The notes: a model not told the origin generated them from the letters alone. A stretch of 64,000 nucleotides of DNA from Chitinispirillaceae bacterium (GCA_016929595.1 JAFGIN010000071.1:1-64000); one strand, 5' to 3'; shown: positions 8,809-18,536, counted from the stretch's first letter. A program made the numbers and translations.

Positions 8809-9912
8809 TTAAAAACCGGAATATTTGTTTACATATGCCTGAACCGTTTTCCTGAGAGCGATTTCAAGATTTGTCTCAGGATGCCACCCAAGCTGCCTGA
8901 GAGCATTGCTTATATCCGGAATCCGTCTGTCACAATCCTCATATCCCGCACCATAAAATTCGCGTGATGAAACATTTTCTACCGTTAAACCATTTTCACC
9001 AGCACCATACAAGTCTTTGTAAATCGAAATCATCAGGTGTGCCAACTCTTTTATCGACAGTTCGTTTGCCGGATTCCCAATGTTAAAGATCTGATTACGC
9101 GATGCATCTGGATGTTTCAACACAGCCACTATCGCATCGACAGCATCATCAATGTAAGTAAAGCTCCTCCTGCTCATCCCGCCATCAACAAGTTTGAGCG
9201 GTGTTTTTGTCAGCAGCGCTTTCATGAAACAGGCCAGTACCCGGGGTGTTCCCTCGCCATCGATACCCGGAATGTAATCCATATCCGGTCCGATAAAATT
9301 AAAGGGGCGAATAATGGTGTATTTAAGTCGATTCTCAGAACCCCACGCAAATAAAGCCCGTTCGTATAACTGTTTTGCAACAGCATAGCACCATCGCTGC
9401 GCCGACACCGGTCCTACAATCATCTGACTTGTATCTTCATTGAATGCACCACTATCCCGCAGACCATTGCATGAACCGTCCGAAAATAATGCGGCCTTTG
9501 TTTTCCCATACACTTCACAGGTAGAAAAATGGATGAGCCAGACGTTATTTTCCGAACAGAGTTGGATGAGCTGATATGGTTTAACAAAATTACTTTCAAT
9601 AACTTCTACAGGTATCGAAGTGTATAGAGAGGGATTACACAGGGCAGCAAGAGATATAACAACAGAACTCGTTGAAATAATGTTTCTGAGATTTTCAGAA
9701 TCGCTGTAAATATCTGCCTCGATAAAATTCAAGCGTGAATGCCCCAGCAAATCAGTTATCCGTGAGGAGCTTCGATCAATACCCGTCACGAAAAATTCTG
9801 TCTTAGTTAAAAGTCTGCGAAGAATGTGCGACCCGATAAAACCGCCGCACCCAGGGATAACTATCCTATTTTTCCGGTCAGTACCGTTTTCTTTTTTTAC
9901 TGAATCTTCCAA
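8809..9912 (-). CDS. NAD-dependent SDR resembling the ArnA dehydrogenase domain
   Basis: This is an extended short-chain dehydrogenase with the Rossmann motif GCGGFIGSH and the catalytic Tyr176-x3-Lys180 (YAVAK). It aligns by eye with the UDP-glucuronate oxidative-decarboxylase half of ArnA: LNFIEADIYS, IVGPVSAQRWCYAVAKQ, IRPFNFIGP, GGMSRRSFTYIDD, and GAGYEDCDRR with Arg330 at the ArnA Arg619 position. Glu133 matches ArnA Glu434, but the neighbouring ArnA Ser433 is Cys132 here. The formyltransferase half of ArnA is absent. It probably oxidises or decarboxylates a UDP sugar for the adjacent GT2 enzyme; a lipid-A or polyprenyl-sugar role is inference. Confidence 0.8.
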   Translation of the reverse strand: MEDSVKKENGTDRKNRIVIPGCGGFIGSHILRRLLTKTEFFVTGIDRSSSRITDLLGHSRLNFIEADIYSDSENLRNIISTSSVVISLAALCNPSLYTSIPVEVIESNFVKPYQLIQLCSENNVWLIHFSTCEVYGKTKAALFSDGSCNGLRDSGAFNEDTSQMIVGPVSAQRWCYAVAKQLYERALFAWGSENRLKYTIIRPFNFIGPDMDYIPGIDGEGTPRVLACFMKALLTKTPLKLVDGGMSRRSFTYIDDAVDAIVAVLKHPDASRNQIFNIGNPANELSIKELAHLMISIYKDLYGAGENGLTVENVSSREFYGAGYEDCDRRIPDISNALRQLGWHPETNLEIALRKTVQAYVNKYSGF

Positions 9913-10473
9913 AATATTCCAGACAAAAAGAGTTACAATTCAGATCCATTTTGATGTTTACAGGACCGCTCGTGGCTTATAGCCGTTTGCGGGAGAGCCA
10001 TGAGCGTTTTACGCACACCGCCATAAAATACCTAAGATTCATCCCAATCGCAAGTTGATGTATTCCTGCATTTTTCATTCACCGCAACCGCCTTGTATCA
10101 CCTGAACTCTCTTTTTAATGAGAACAGTACTCTGTCTTCCGGCAGTCCGGTCATCTGGCAGTCTGCAGTCCGCCTCCCGGGCAGTCCAGCTTTCTCCTCA
10201 ACCTTATTCCAAACCGTTAATAATTGAACCTTTCAGGGGCAAATAATTACATAATTCTATACAAAAATTCTATTCACACAGTATATTTGGGAAAACGTTA
10301 CCATTTCCCTGTCACTGATCGATGCATTGATGAAAACCGACGTTTATATTGGGATACGCAAAAAACCAGAGTACGGTGAAAAACACCTGTATCTATCTGA
10401 TATTCTGCATTTTATTAATCAGGGATAAAAAAAAACAATAAACAGGACAATTCCTGAATGTTTGAGAGTTGTT
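9913..10473. other. 560-bp intergenic region with repeats
   Basis: No gene is supported. The region holds one copy of a dispersed structured repeat (9967-10022). It also holds three loosely spaced GGCAGTC words between about 10138 and 10185, and a 17-mer ATCAGGGATAAAAAAAA at 10418-10434 that recurs exactly at 27785-27801. The start of the divergent minus-strand SDR gene and the transglycosylase gene flank it, so it must also hold their promoters, which I could not define. Confidence 0.4.
9967..10022. repeat. Dispersed structured repeat, copy 1
   Basis: This stretch shares CGCTCGTG, a central GGGA-GA block, CATGAGCGTTTT and a terminal ACAC(A/C)-CGCC with 62566-62632. It can fold a small GGCT-TAT-AGCC hairpin and a TGAGCG/CGCACA stem with one mismatch. 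It is shorter and more degenerate than the second copy. Confidence 0.5.
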
Positions 10474-11385
10474 ATGGAGATTAACAAAAAGCTGCTATTA
10501 AAAAAAAGTGGCAAAATAGTACTGCTGATTCTGAAAATTTTGTATACCACTGTAAAAACTGTTTTTGTACTGTATGCGGTTCTGTTTTCTATCGCACTCA
10601 CCTTTGCCGGCTATATGATTTACGATTATGTTAAAAAACCTATTGAACAGGTACGCTATTATAGTAAGAACAACCCCGAACAGACCTCTTTAATGAAAAA
10701 TCATCTCCAGAAGTTAAAAGCAGATACAACATCTCACTGTGACACACTGATTCATACCTTTGTTCGCATAGATTCCATCTCCCCATTTCTCATCAACTCT
10801 GTGCTTGCTGCAGAAGACGACGGATTTTACCTTCATCCGGGAATCGACATAGAAGCAATACTTAAAGCAATGGAACACAACCGGATGCAGGGTGAAAACA
10901 CTCATGGCGGCAGCACTATCACACAGCAGCTTGCAAAAAATCTTTTTCTCAATACCGAAAGGACATATAACAGGAAGTACGCTGAATTGCTTTATTCATT
11001 TCTTCTTGAACATTTCCTGGGAAAAAACAGAATCCTTGAACTATACATGAACTATGCACAATGGGGCAAAAACATCTTTGGCTGTGAAGCGGCATCAAAA
11101 TTTTACTACAAAAAAAGCTGTCAGAATCTGACCAGATCAGAAGCAGCCCGCCTTGCTGCAGTCCTCTCCATGCCGTCCAAATTGACACCCTATCACAAGA
11201 CGAACTATATGGGTAAAAGAATAGCAATGATCGGGCAGAACCTCTACCTTCATAAAACAATCAATGACTCCCAATATTTCTCGTTGACAGGTTTACTACC
11301 CCCCTCCAAGATGAAAGACAGCAGTACTACATCCTCCACGCCGGGGAGCAAAAAAGAAAAAACAGATAATCGAATCTTTTATTGA
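10474..11385 (+). CDS. mtgA: Monofunctional peptidoglycan transglycosylase (GT51)
   Basis: The protein has one N-terminal transmembrane helix followed by a GT51 domain with all signature motifs. These are AAEDDGFYLHPG (catalytic Glu114 in this numbering), HGGSTITQQLAKNLF, a YAELLYSFLLEH segment and KNRILELYMNYAQWG. There is no transpeptidase domain, so it polymerises lipid II into glycan strands on its own. The start is set at the ATG at 10474 with GAGAG just upstream; an in-frame TTG at 10462 is an alternative. The C-terminal tail is Ser/Lys-rich and low in complexity. Confidence 0.9.
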   Translation: MEINKKLLLKKSGKIVLLILKILYTTVKTVFVLYAVLFSIALTFAGYMIYDYVKKPIEQVRYYSKNNPEQTSLMKNHLQKLKADTTSHCDTLIHTFVRIDSISPFLINSVLAAEDDGFYLHPGIDIEAILKAMEHNRMQGENTHGGSTITQQLAKNLFLNTERTYNRKYAELLYSFLLEHFLGKNRILELYMNYAQWGKNIFGCEAASKFYYKKSCQNLTRSEAARLAAVLSMPSKLTPYHKTNYMGKRIAMIGQNLYLHKTINDSQYFSLTGLLPPSKMKDSSTTSSTPGSKKEKTDNRIFY

Positions 11386-11491
11386 TTGAGCTTGTCCGAA
11401 ACCCGTTTTTTACGAATCAGTTCCCTCCACAAACACACATAAGTAATTTTTGTCAAAAGATCCGTGTATAGTTTCTCAATGTAAACTAATT

Positions 11492-13882
11492 TTATCTGCT
11501 TATACTTACCCCGATTATTGGTGTGAGGCCAAAAGGTGTTACATCAATAAAACGCTCACCATTAAAGTGGCGTTCAAGTACTGGCTGCGAATTGAACAGG
11601 TTCAGTATCTCAAGGCTTCCTTCGATTGATGTACGCCGTATTGTGTGTCTGCACTCATATCGGACATCAACGGAAAAAATTCGGTCAAGACAGCTTCCAA
11701 ACCACCGGGTTCCTTCAGGAATTACTGCATATTTTCTTCCAATACAGTCAGATGCAATTTCCTGTTCTGTATAGGGACGTCCACCCATGACATTTGCAGT
11801 GAAGGATGCTTTGTGATGCTTTAAAAACGAGACTCCACCAGAGATATTCAGGGTATATCCGACATCAGTCCAGTCTTTGTACCATGTGCCATCCTTGTAC
11901 TTGTTATGTACTCTGAACACAGAACCGCAGACAGAGTAGTTATACCATGCTGTTCCCATGCTTCTCACCACCAGTTCAGCTCCCATGGATTTACGTTTGC
12001 CATCCTGCTTTGAGTTAGCATACGTTCCATCATTACGGATAGTAAGGATTGAGATATAATAGGGATTTTCAGAAATAAATTCACGATCATACCACTTGTA
12101 ATACATGTTTCCCTGCAGCATAGCCATGTTGAACAAAATTTTCTCGTATCCCAATCCATAGTGTACAGACCGGTAAGGTTGTATTTTTTTCAAAAGCGAC
12201 AATTCTGTTGTTTTCAGAGATGCATTCGTCATGTATCCTCCTGACGCAAAATTATTAAATAAAATTAACGGCATTTCAGAAGGAAATTGATGGTATAAAC
12301 CATAACTCATCAGGAACGTTCCGACATCATCCGGTGATATACTTACCGCTATTGAAGGTGATAGGGAAAAATTCTCGAGCAGTCCGTAATAATCAGCACG
12401 TGTACCAGCATCAATTTTTAAAATGCCCCGTTTAAAATGAATACCAAGATACCATCCGTACTCCTGTCCACGAAAGAAGATGGAATCAGCATCAGATATT
12501 TTTGTCCAATCGGCAGTAATGGGAGAGCCATTTACACATTCAACATAGTTGCCACTATGTTGTGAATAATCGGCTTTTTTCATTAAGAACCGGTCAGAAT
12601 TGATATTTACACCTCCCGAAATGGTATCATGTGCTGCAACCGGGACTTTTACCTTGTACTTCACAGAAAACATTGTTCGTAAACTGCGGTTTATCGAAAA
12701 CGGATTTTGGGCAAATGATGATTTAAAAAAACTACTTGTGAATTCAGACAGACTGTCCTGATACAAACCATTCCGGAAAGATATAGCTGCATTAAATTGA
12801 TGCACACCATGATTGCTCAACTCTGCAGTGATTCCTCCCCCGCCTTGTACTATTCGTTCGATTTCGCTGTTAAGATTATTAAACCTTGCATTACCTGTTT
12901 TTGAGGGGTAAACAACTGGGAAGGTATATTTATAATTATTAACCGAAAGAAGTCCGGTCGCTCTGAGCTCTACATTTTCGTTTTTGATAAATGTTAACTT
13001 AACGAAAAGGTCACCAAACCTGGGAATACCTTTATCTTTGAAAACTTTTGAGAATGGTGTAAAATCTATGTATCGGGCAGCACCTGCGAAACTTACATCT
13101 TTATTCGGAAAAGGTCCATCGACAGACAGCATCCCTCCTGTTAATTTTACACCAGCAGTCCTGTTATATTTAGTCAGCCCACCACTTCGCATGCTGATAT
13201 CAACGACAGACGAAAGTCTCGATGGAAATTCGAAGGGCATGGCGCCAGCATAGAAATTAACCCGTTCGATAAATTCAGAATTGATAAAACCGATTGGACC
13301 ACCGGATCCGCTTGATTTTGAAAAGTGGTTAATATTTTCAAATTCGATACCGTCAACAAGAAAGAGTATTTCTGACGGCCTGCCTCCCCTTACATACAGT
13401 GTATTATCAAACCCTTCTCCAATAGATGCTACTGTCGATGGCAATGTCGCAATATAACGGCTGACATCACCTGCCGCTCCTGCAGTATGAAGTATATCTG
13501 CCTGAGTAAATTGAACCGATCTGCTTTCAAGCCGACTTATTTCACGATATATCCGGTTTGAAGTTACCGTTATCTTTTTGAGCCGTTCGATTGAAGTGAC
13601 TTCACTCATCTCAATAACCAAGGTGTCTATACCTGCACGATAGTATAACAAGGTATCTTGAAAACCCGAAGCAGACAGTTGTAAAACGCCAGCAGAATCT
13701 GTTGCATGGAAGGTTGCATAACCATTGATATCAGTCCCGAAGCAGGTATCACAAGTTAATTGGCATATCATACACGCAGGTATGGGTAGCGTATCTTGAT
13801 AACGCACCCGAATCGAAACCTCCTGTGCAACGACCAAACAGCAGCAGAGAAAAGTCCAGAACACACTCAGCATTACAGACAA
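11492..13882 (-). CDS. TonB-dependent outer-membrane receptor
   Basis: This 796-residue protein has a signal peptide ending near AQ20 and a carboxypeptidase-regulatory-like domain (about 22-95). A plug domain follows, with ITVTSNRI, ADILHTAGAAGDVSRYIATLPS, LYVRGGRPSEILFLVDG and INSEFIERVNFYAG. A 22-strand-type barrel completes it. The N-terminal domain contains an unusual four-cysteine cluster (Cys37, Cys40, Cys44, Cys47). The barrel ends in a short aromatic-poor tail (GVSISR). The ligand is unknown; no TonB/ExbBD or substrate-binding genes are adjacent. The gene diverges from the flagellar operon. Confidence 0.88.
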   Translation of the reverse strand: MSVMLSVFWTFLCCCLVVAQEVSIRVRYQDTLPIPACMICQLTCDTCFGTDINGYATFHATDSAGVLQLSASGFQDTLLYYRAGIDTLVIEMSEVTSIERLKKITVTSNRIYREISRLESRSVQFTQADILHTAGAAGDVSRYIATLPSTVASIGEGFDNTLYVRGGRPSEILFLVDGIEFENINHFSKSSGSGGPIGFINSEFIERVNFYAGAMPFEFPSRLSSVVDISMRSGGLTKYNRTAGVKLTGGMLSVDGPFPNKDVSFAGAARYIDFTPFSKVFKDKGIPRFGDLFVKLTFIKNENVELRATGLLSVNNYKYTFPVVYPSKTGNARFNNLNSEIERIVQGGGGITAELSNHGVHQFNAAISFRNGLYQDSLSEFTSSFFKSSFAQNPFSINRSLRTMFSVKYKVKVPVAAHDTISGGVNINSDRFLMKKADYSQHSGNYVECVNGSPITADWTKISDADSIFFRGQEYGWYLGIHFKRGILKIDAGTRADYYGLLENFSLSPSIAVSISPDDVGTFLMSYGLYHQFPSEMPLILFNNFASGGYMTNASLKTTELSLLKKIQPYRSVHYGLGYEKILFNMAMLQGNMYYKWYDREFISENPYYISILTIRNDGTYANSKQDGKRKSMGAELVVRSMGTAWYNYSVCGSVFRVHNKYKDGTWYKDWTDVGYTLNISGGVSFLKHHKASFTANVMGGRPYTEQEIASDCIGRKYAVIPEGTRWFGSCLDRIFSVDVRYECRHTIRRTSIEGSLEILNLFNSQPVLERHFNGERFIDVTPFGLTPIIGVSISR

Positions 13883-14266
13883 TCAATTTTCCTGAAAAAG
13901 TGGTTAAAGTCATCAATAACTAATTTAATTGAAAATTGTTCCTGAATTCTGAGCTTACAAGATAAACTGTTTTCCAGTAGAAAACAGCTCATATTCTACA
14001 TTTTTAAAGGACTGTAACTGATATGTCGGGTTCTGCCTGCAAAGGCGGCATTTTTTTCCTTGTTAATTGTATCGACACAGTTCACCAGCCCATATCTCAA
14101 TATTCTTTCGAATCGGTTTCAACTGAAAGCAACTTTGTATTCTTTAACTTCAACATAAAGCAATAATTTCATCTATCGACAATTCAACAACTTATTGATC
14201 CACACAGACTGGTTAACCATAAAAGCTTGACCACTAGTGACAAGGATATATCAAATACAATTCATT

Positions 14267-14282
14267 TGGCACATGAATTGCA
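14267..14282 (+). promoter_or_regulatory. Sigma-54 (-24/-12) promoter for the flgJ operon
   Basis: TGGCAC-N5-TTGCA matches the sigma-54 consensus exactly, including the essential GG and GC. The predicted start near 14294 leaves a leader of about 20 bases before an AAAGGA ribosome site and the ATG at 14314. Because the promoter lies inside a longer open frame starting at TTG 14227, it also decides the true gene start. The rest of the region 13883-14266, between the divergent receptor gene and this promoter, shows no gene. Confidence 0.8.
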
Positions 14283-14313
14283 TATTTTGGGACACATAAA
14301 AAAGGATTCATCA

Positions 14314-15108
14314 ATGGTTACACAAATCGGATATTCAAATTCATTGTCCACCGAAGATTCCAGAGCTACTCTTATACGTAAAACAGCTCAGGAATTCGGT
14401 TCACTCTTTGTGTCCATGATGATAAAAGAGATGCGCAAAGGTTCATTTGAAAATGATTTTATGCCTCAGAGCTTTGGACAAAAACTTTATACTGAAATGC
14501 TTGATGAAAAATATGCAGAACTGATCAGTAATACTTCACTTTCATCATTCTGTGAACAGATTGTATCTGAGCTTGAAAAATCAGACAGCCCGACAGGTCT
14601 TTCACTGTTACAGAGCATACACAAGAGTTCCAATTCTCAACGGTTTGCAGAATTTGCAACTGATACAAGGCCGCAAGCAGACGTTTCCATTAACTACCTT
14701 AGTAATAAGGTCCGGAAATGGTTACCGATCGTTGAGAAAGCAAGTAAACAGTACAACGTTGACATCAATCTTATAAAAGCAGTAATAATTAAGGAATCTG
14801 CAGGGAATGAATACGCTGTATCCCGCGCCGGCGCTAAAGGTTTAATGCAGTTGATGGATGCCACGGCACAGAGTCTGGGTGTCACAAACAGTTTTTCTCC
14901 TGAAGAGAATATATCCGGCGGTGTTAAGTATCTCGCTCAAATGCTTTCCAGATTCAACAGCAATGAATCGTATGCACTTGCATCGTATAATGCAGGCCCC
15001 TCAACCGTTGAAAAATACAGAGGTATACCGCCATATCGTGAAACACAGGAATATGTAAGAGATGTGCTGAAATACAAAGAGATATTTAGTAAAAACGAGG
15101 TCGAATAA
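14314..15108 (+). CDS. flgJ: FlgJ-type rod-binding protein fused to SLT lytic transglycosylase
   Basis: Residues about 22-90 match the FlgJ rod-binding domain (AQEFGSLFVSMMIKEMRKG, ...LYTEMLDEKYAELIS). Residues about 130-255 are a soluble lytic transglycosylase domain: catalytic Glu161 in IIKESAGN, then GAKGLMQLM, ALASYNAGP and EYVRDVLKY. FlgJ caps the growing flagellar rod, and its muramidase part opens the peptidoglycan. In enterobacteria that part is a GH73 glucosaminidase; here it is SLT-type. The start is fixed by the sigma-54 promoter and AAAGGA site. flgN follows after 2 bp. Confidence 0.9.
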   Translation: MVTQIGYSNSLSTEDSRATLIRKTAQEFGSLFVSMMIKEMRKGSFENDFMPQSFGQKLYTEMLDEKYAELISNTSLSSFCEQIVSELEKSDSPTGLSLLQSIHKSSNSQRFAEFATDTRPQADVSINYLSNKVRKWLPIVEKASKQYNVDINLIKAVIIKESAGNEYAVSRAGAKGLMQLMDATAQSLGVTNSFSPEENISGGVKYLAQMLSRFNSNESYALASYNAGPSTVEKYRGIPPYRETQEYVRDVLKYKEIFSKNEVE

Positions 15109-15110
15109 TC

Positions 15111-15611
15111 ATGGAAAAACGACTTGAGGAACTGGAATCAATATTATCAAAGGAACTTGATCTTCACAATTCGCTTCTTGAGGTTACTAAGGAATTTAGT
15201 GAAGCGATAAAGGTTAATAATATAGAATTGATCCGGAAGAAAACGACGGAACAGGATGAGCATATCTGTTCAATTGAACGTCTCGAAGAATCCCGTAATG
15301 ATTGCTGTAAATCAATTCTAGGCCAATCGGACCCAACATCTGGCAGCGTCAAATTCTCAAATATTCTGGCCACTATCCCGGTTAGCTGGAAAAACCGTCT
15401 GAGTACATTGCATAGATCTCTTAAATCAACAATACAGGAACTTACATCAATAAATACATCAAACCGGATTCTTCTTGAAGAAGCGGACAGAATGATAGAA
15501 AAAACACTGACATATTTCAATCAATCGGAAAAAGCCAGTGTTTCATACGGTCAATATGGCAAAGCATCCGCAAAGCATCCTGAGTTCAGGTACTATAACA
15601 ATGTAATATAG
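15111..15611 (+). CDS. flgN: FlgN-like flagellar export chaperone
   Basis: This 166-residue, all-helical, charged protein has heptad-rich segments (LEELESILSKELDLHNSLLEVTKE at the start and LEEADRMIEKTLTYFNQSEK later). That is typical of FlgN, the chaperone of hook-filament junction proteins FlgK and FlgL. Sequence identity in this family is low; the call rests on size, composition and its place directly before flgK. It is two bases after flgJ. Confidence 0.75.
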   Translation: MEKRLEELESILSKELDLHNSLLEVTKEFSEAIKVNNIELIRKKTTEQDEHICSIERLEESRNDCCKSILGQSDPTSGSVKFSNILATIPVSWKNRLSTLHRSLKSTIQELTSINTSNRILLEEADRMIEKTLTYFNQSEKASVSYGQYGKASAKHPEFRYYNNVI

Positions 15612-15623
15612 GGCGGGTATACG

Positions 15624-17303
15624 ATGGGTTTATTTTCAACACTTAATATTGGCGGCAGGGGTTTATTCGCCTCCCAGTTGGCAATGGATATTACAGGTCA
15701 GAACATTGCGAATGCAGATGTTGAAGGCTATTCCCGGAAACGACTGAATCTTCAAACCGATTACCGGTATGATGGCAGCTACGGTCAGTTGGGAATGGGT
15801 GTTGAAATAATCAATATAGAACGTGTTCGCAACACATTTATTGATGAACAGATACGCAGACAGAACCAGGAAGTTGGTACGTACCAGGAGATAGATATCA
15901 CATTTCAATCAATTGAGAATATCCTTTCGGAACCCAGCGAAACAGGTCTGGTTACCTACATTGACCAATTCTTTGACAGTTGGCAAAACCTCGCAAATAA
16001 CCCCTCAGACCTCAGCGCACGAACCATGGTAAAGACAAACGCTGAAATTCTCAGCGATGTTTTTCACAACATTTCAGGAGAACTGACGAATTTACGTCAG
16101 ACACGAAATGATGAAATCATTGCAAGAATGAATAAAGTCAATGAATATTGTAAGGAGATTTACAATCTGAATCTGGAAATTGGTGCTGTTGAAATTGGTA
16201 ACCAGAATGCAAATGACAGCCGCGACCGGCGGGATCTTATACTCAAAGAGTTATCGAAACTTATAGATATCACTACCATTGAAAACGAAATGGGCCAGAT
16301 CACAATAACCACCGGCGGCAACATTATCGTATCTCCGGTACATTTGCAGGAACTTGAAACGACAACGGGCTCTGTGCGCCTGCCGGATCAATCAACAATC
16401 ACTGAAGTTAGTTTACGATTCGCAAGTTCAAAAAGGTTATACCAGCCGCAAAGCGGACAAATCGCCGGACTTATCGAAAGCAGAGATCGCATTATACCGG
16501 AATATCAGAACAAACTTGACATTCTAGCACAATCTATTGTCCGTAGTGTAAATGATATTCATGAGAAGGGGTTCACCCTTGATGGTATATCCGGCATACA
16601 ATTTTTCAAAGCAGATGCAACAGGAGCCTCAGATATCGCCTTGAGCGCTTCGATACTTTCAAATTCACGCAACATCGCGGCGGCAACCGGTGGTGAAGCA
16701 CATCCCGGAATTCAGAATAATCTGCCTGCAGGAAATCATAACTTTGGCGATCAACCTCTTCAACTGGTGAGAGATCCCTCAGTGCTGCCGCCTGTAAATG
16801 CCCGTGATGTCATTAACGGTTCTGTAATAGTGAGGTCAGCATCAGCGGTTCTCAATGAAGGCGTTGATTACCATATCAATTATTCTGACGGTACGATTCA
16901 AATGCTTCATGCCGGTTATGACGGTGTAGGGCTTACAGTCGACTTTCAATATAGAACAACGGGATTCTCCGGCCCCGGAAATAACAGCAACGCATTGAAA
17001 ATTGCAACATTGCGCAGTGACCTCACCATGAACCCGGATGTACTCGGAAACGGCACGACAACATTTACAGAGTATTATAGCGCAGTTATTGGAAACCTTG
17101 GACTGAGCCGCAATGAAGCAGACTCAAATCTTAAAACCCGAGAATATCTTATTTCTCAATATGAATCGCACCAGGATTCGATTGCCGGTGTATCCCTGGA
17201 TGAAGAGATGGCAAATCTAATCAAATACCAACACACCTATCAGGCTGCAGCACGACTTATTTCTACAACAAGTGATATGCTTGATGTGTTAATGAATATG
17301 TAA
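15624..17303 (+). CDS. flgK: Flagellar hook-associated protein 1 (FlgK)
   Basis: The N-terminus (LFSTLNIGGRGLFASQLAM, ITGQNIANADVEGYSRKR) and the C-terminus (GVSLDEEMANLIKYQHTYQ, ARLISTTSDMLDVLMNM) are the conserved coiled-coil ends of FlgK. FlgK forms the first hook-filament junction ring. Length 559 is normal. The middle contains a tandem-like VRDP/NYSDGTIQMLHAGYDGVGLTV segment that also resembles part of the neighbouring FlgL, as is usual for a variable surface region. Confidence 0.96.
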   Translation: MGLFSTLNIGGRGLFASQLAMDITGQNIANADVEGYSRKRLNLQTDYRYDGSYGQLGMGVEIINIERVRNTFIDEQIRRQNQEVGTYQEIDITFQSIENILSEPSETGLVTYIDQFFDSWQNLANNPSDLSARTMVKTNAEILSDVFHNISGELTNLRQTRNDEIIARMNKVNEYCKEIYNLNLEIGAVEIGNQNANDSRDRRDLILKELSKLIDITTIENEMGQITITTGGNIIVSPVHLQELETTTGSVRLPDQSTITEVSLRFASSKRLYQPQSGQIAGLIESRDRIIPEYQNKLDILAQSIVRSVNDIHEKGFTLDGISGIQFFKADATGASDIALSASILSNSRNIAAATGGEAHPGIQNNLPAGNHNFGDQPLQLVRDPSVLPPVNARDVINGSVIVRSASAVLNEGVDYHINYSDGTIQMLHAGYDGVGLTVDFQYRTTGFSGPGNNSNALKIATLRSDLTMNPDVLGNGTTTFTEYYSAVIGNLGLSRNEADSNLKTREYLISQYESHQDSIAGVSLDEEMANLIKYQHTYQAAARLISTTSDMLDVLMNM

Positions 17304-17327
17304 ATAACTGTTTTTTGTGAGGTATAT

Positions 17328-18536
17328 ATGCGGATAACATCACGTGAACTTCATCGTAACATGCTCTATGTAATCAACGATCGATACGGAGACCTTGCAA
17401 ACCTTCAGAACCAGTTGTCTACAGGGAAAAGACTTCAAAGGCCCTCTGATGATCCGATCGACGTTGCCAATACACTGAAACTGCAGACAAAATCCAAAGA
17501 ACTCACACAGTTCAAAAAGAATATTAACGACAGTCTGGGTTTTATGGGTGTAGCTGAAACAGCAATGGAAAGTATGAATACACTTCTTCAGCGAGTACGC
17601 GAACTGGCGATCCAGGCAGCTAGTGATACTTTGAATGCAAGTGAACGTGCCTATATCAATCAGGAGACATCGCAATTGTTCAGACAGTGTGTAGCTTTAG
17701 TTAATACCCAATACAAAGGTGATTACATCTTTAACGGCGTACAGACAAAAATTCCTCCCTATCTGTTTGAAACTTCAACATCATCAACAGCGGAGGATTA
17801 CCTGAATCTGAAAATGGCCTCCTTTGATGCCAGTGCTGCCGTTGTAGGTGACACTGTACAGATAAGAAACGCTTTTGATAATTCGCCGGTAACCAATATT
17901 ATCCCGGGCTCATTTGAACTTCAGGTCGCAGGAAGTGCTTACACAGAAAATGTGGACTATCAGATAGATTATGAAGCCGGTACCATGACGATACTCAACG
18001 GGGCACTCCTTATTAACGCTACTCCCGGCAATCCAGCTTACGATATAAGTCAGGTAAAACTCAATTTTGACCACCTGTCGATTGGAACTGATATCTATGG
18101 TCAGGAAGCCTCAAGCAATGGCGCTGTGCACCGTGAAATCGAAAGTAATATCACCATGCAGATAAATATTCCAGCAGATGAGATGCTGACAGATACCCCT
18201 ACCGGCACTACATTAACCGGAATGATGATTCGTTTCGGCCAGAATCTGTTACGAAATAATAACGCAGGTATCGAATCTGCTATTACCGAAATCGACACCG
18301 TTTTTAATTCTGTATTATCTGCGCAGAGCAAGAATGGCTCCCGGATTAACAGACTTGAGACAACACTGTCGCGCAATGAGAACCAGTATTCTGAAACGAT
18401 TTCATTGCAATCTGAACTTGAAGATGCAGAAATGGCTGAAACAATAAGTAAATTCATGGTAACTCAAAATGTTTACAATGCAGCATTGCAGGCTGCAGCC
18501 AAGATTATTCAGCCGTCACTAGCTAATTTTCTCTAG
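17328..18536 (+). CDS. flgL: Flagellar hook-associated protein 3 (FlgL)
   Basis: The flagellin-like N-terminus has LANLQNQLSTGKRLQRPSDD, and the C-terminus has MVTQNVYNAALQAAAKIIQP. Both fit FlgL, the second junction protein. At 402 residues it is longer than the enterobacterial protein (about 317), with the extra length in the central surface domain (about 150-260). It follows flgK by 24 bases in the same operon. Confidence 0.94.
   Translation: MRITSRELHRNMLYVINDRYGDLANLQNQLSTGKRLQRPSDDPIDVANTLKLQTKSKELTQFKKNINDSLGFMGVAETAMESMNTLLQRVRELAIQAASDTLNASERAYINQETSQLFRQCVALVNTQYKGDYIFNGVQTKIPPYLFETSTSSTAEDYLNLKMASFDASAAVVGDTVQIRNAFDNSPVTNIIPGSFELQVAGSAYTENVDYQIDYEAGTMTILNGALLINATPGNPAYDISQVKLNFDHLSIGTDIYGQEASSNGAVHREIESNITMQINIPADEMLTDTPTGTTLTGMMIRFGQNLLRNNNAGIESAITEIDTVFNSVLSAQSKNGSRINRLETTLSRNENQYSETISLQSELEDAEMAETISKFMVTQNVYNAALQAAAKIIQPSLANFL

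Noticed and set aside
10137-10190. Three GGCAGTC words looked like a short repeat array
   Set aside because: Spacing is uneven, the units are only seven bases and there are no spacers of constant length; not a CRISPR array.
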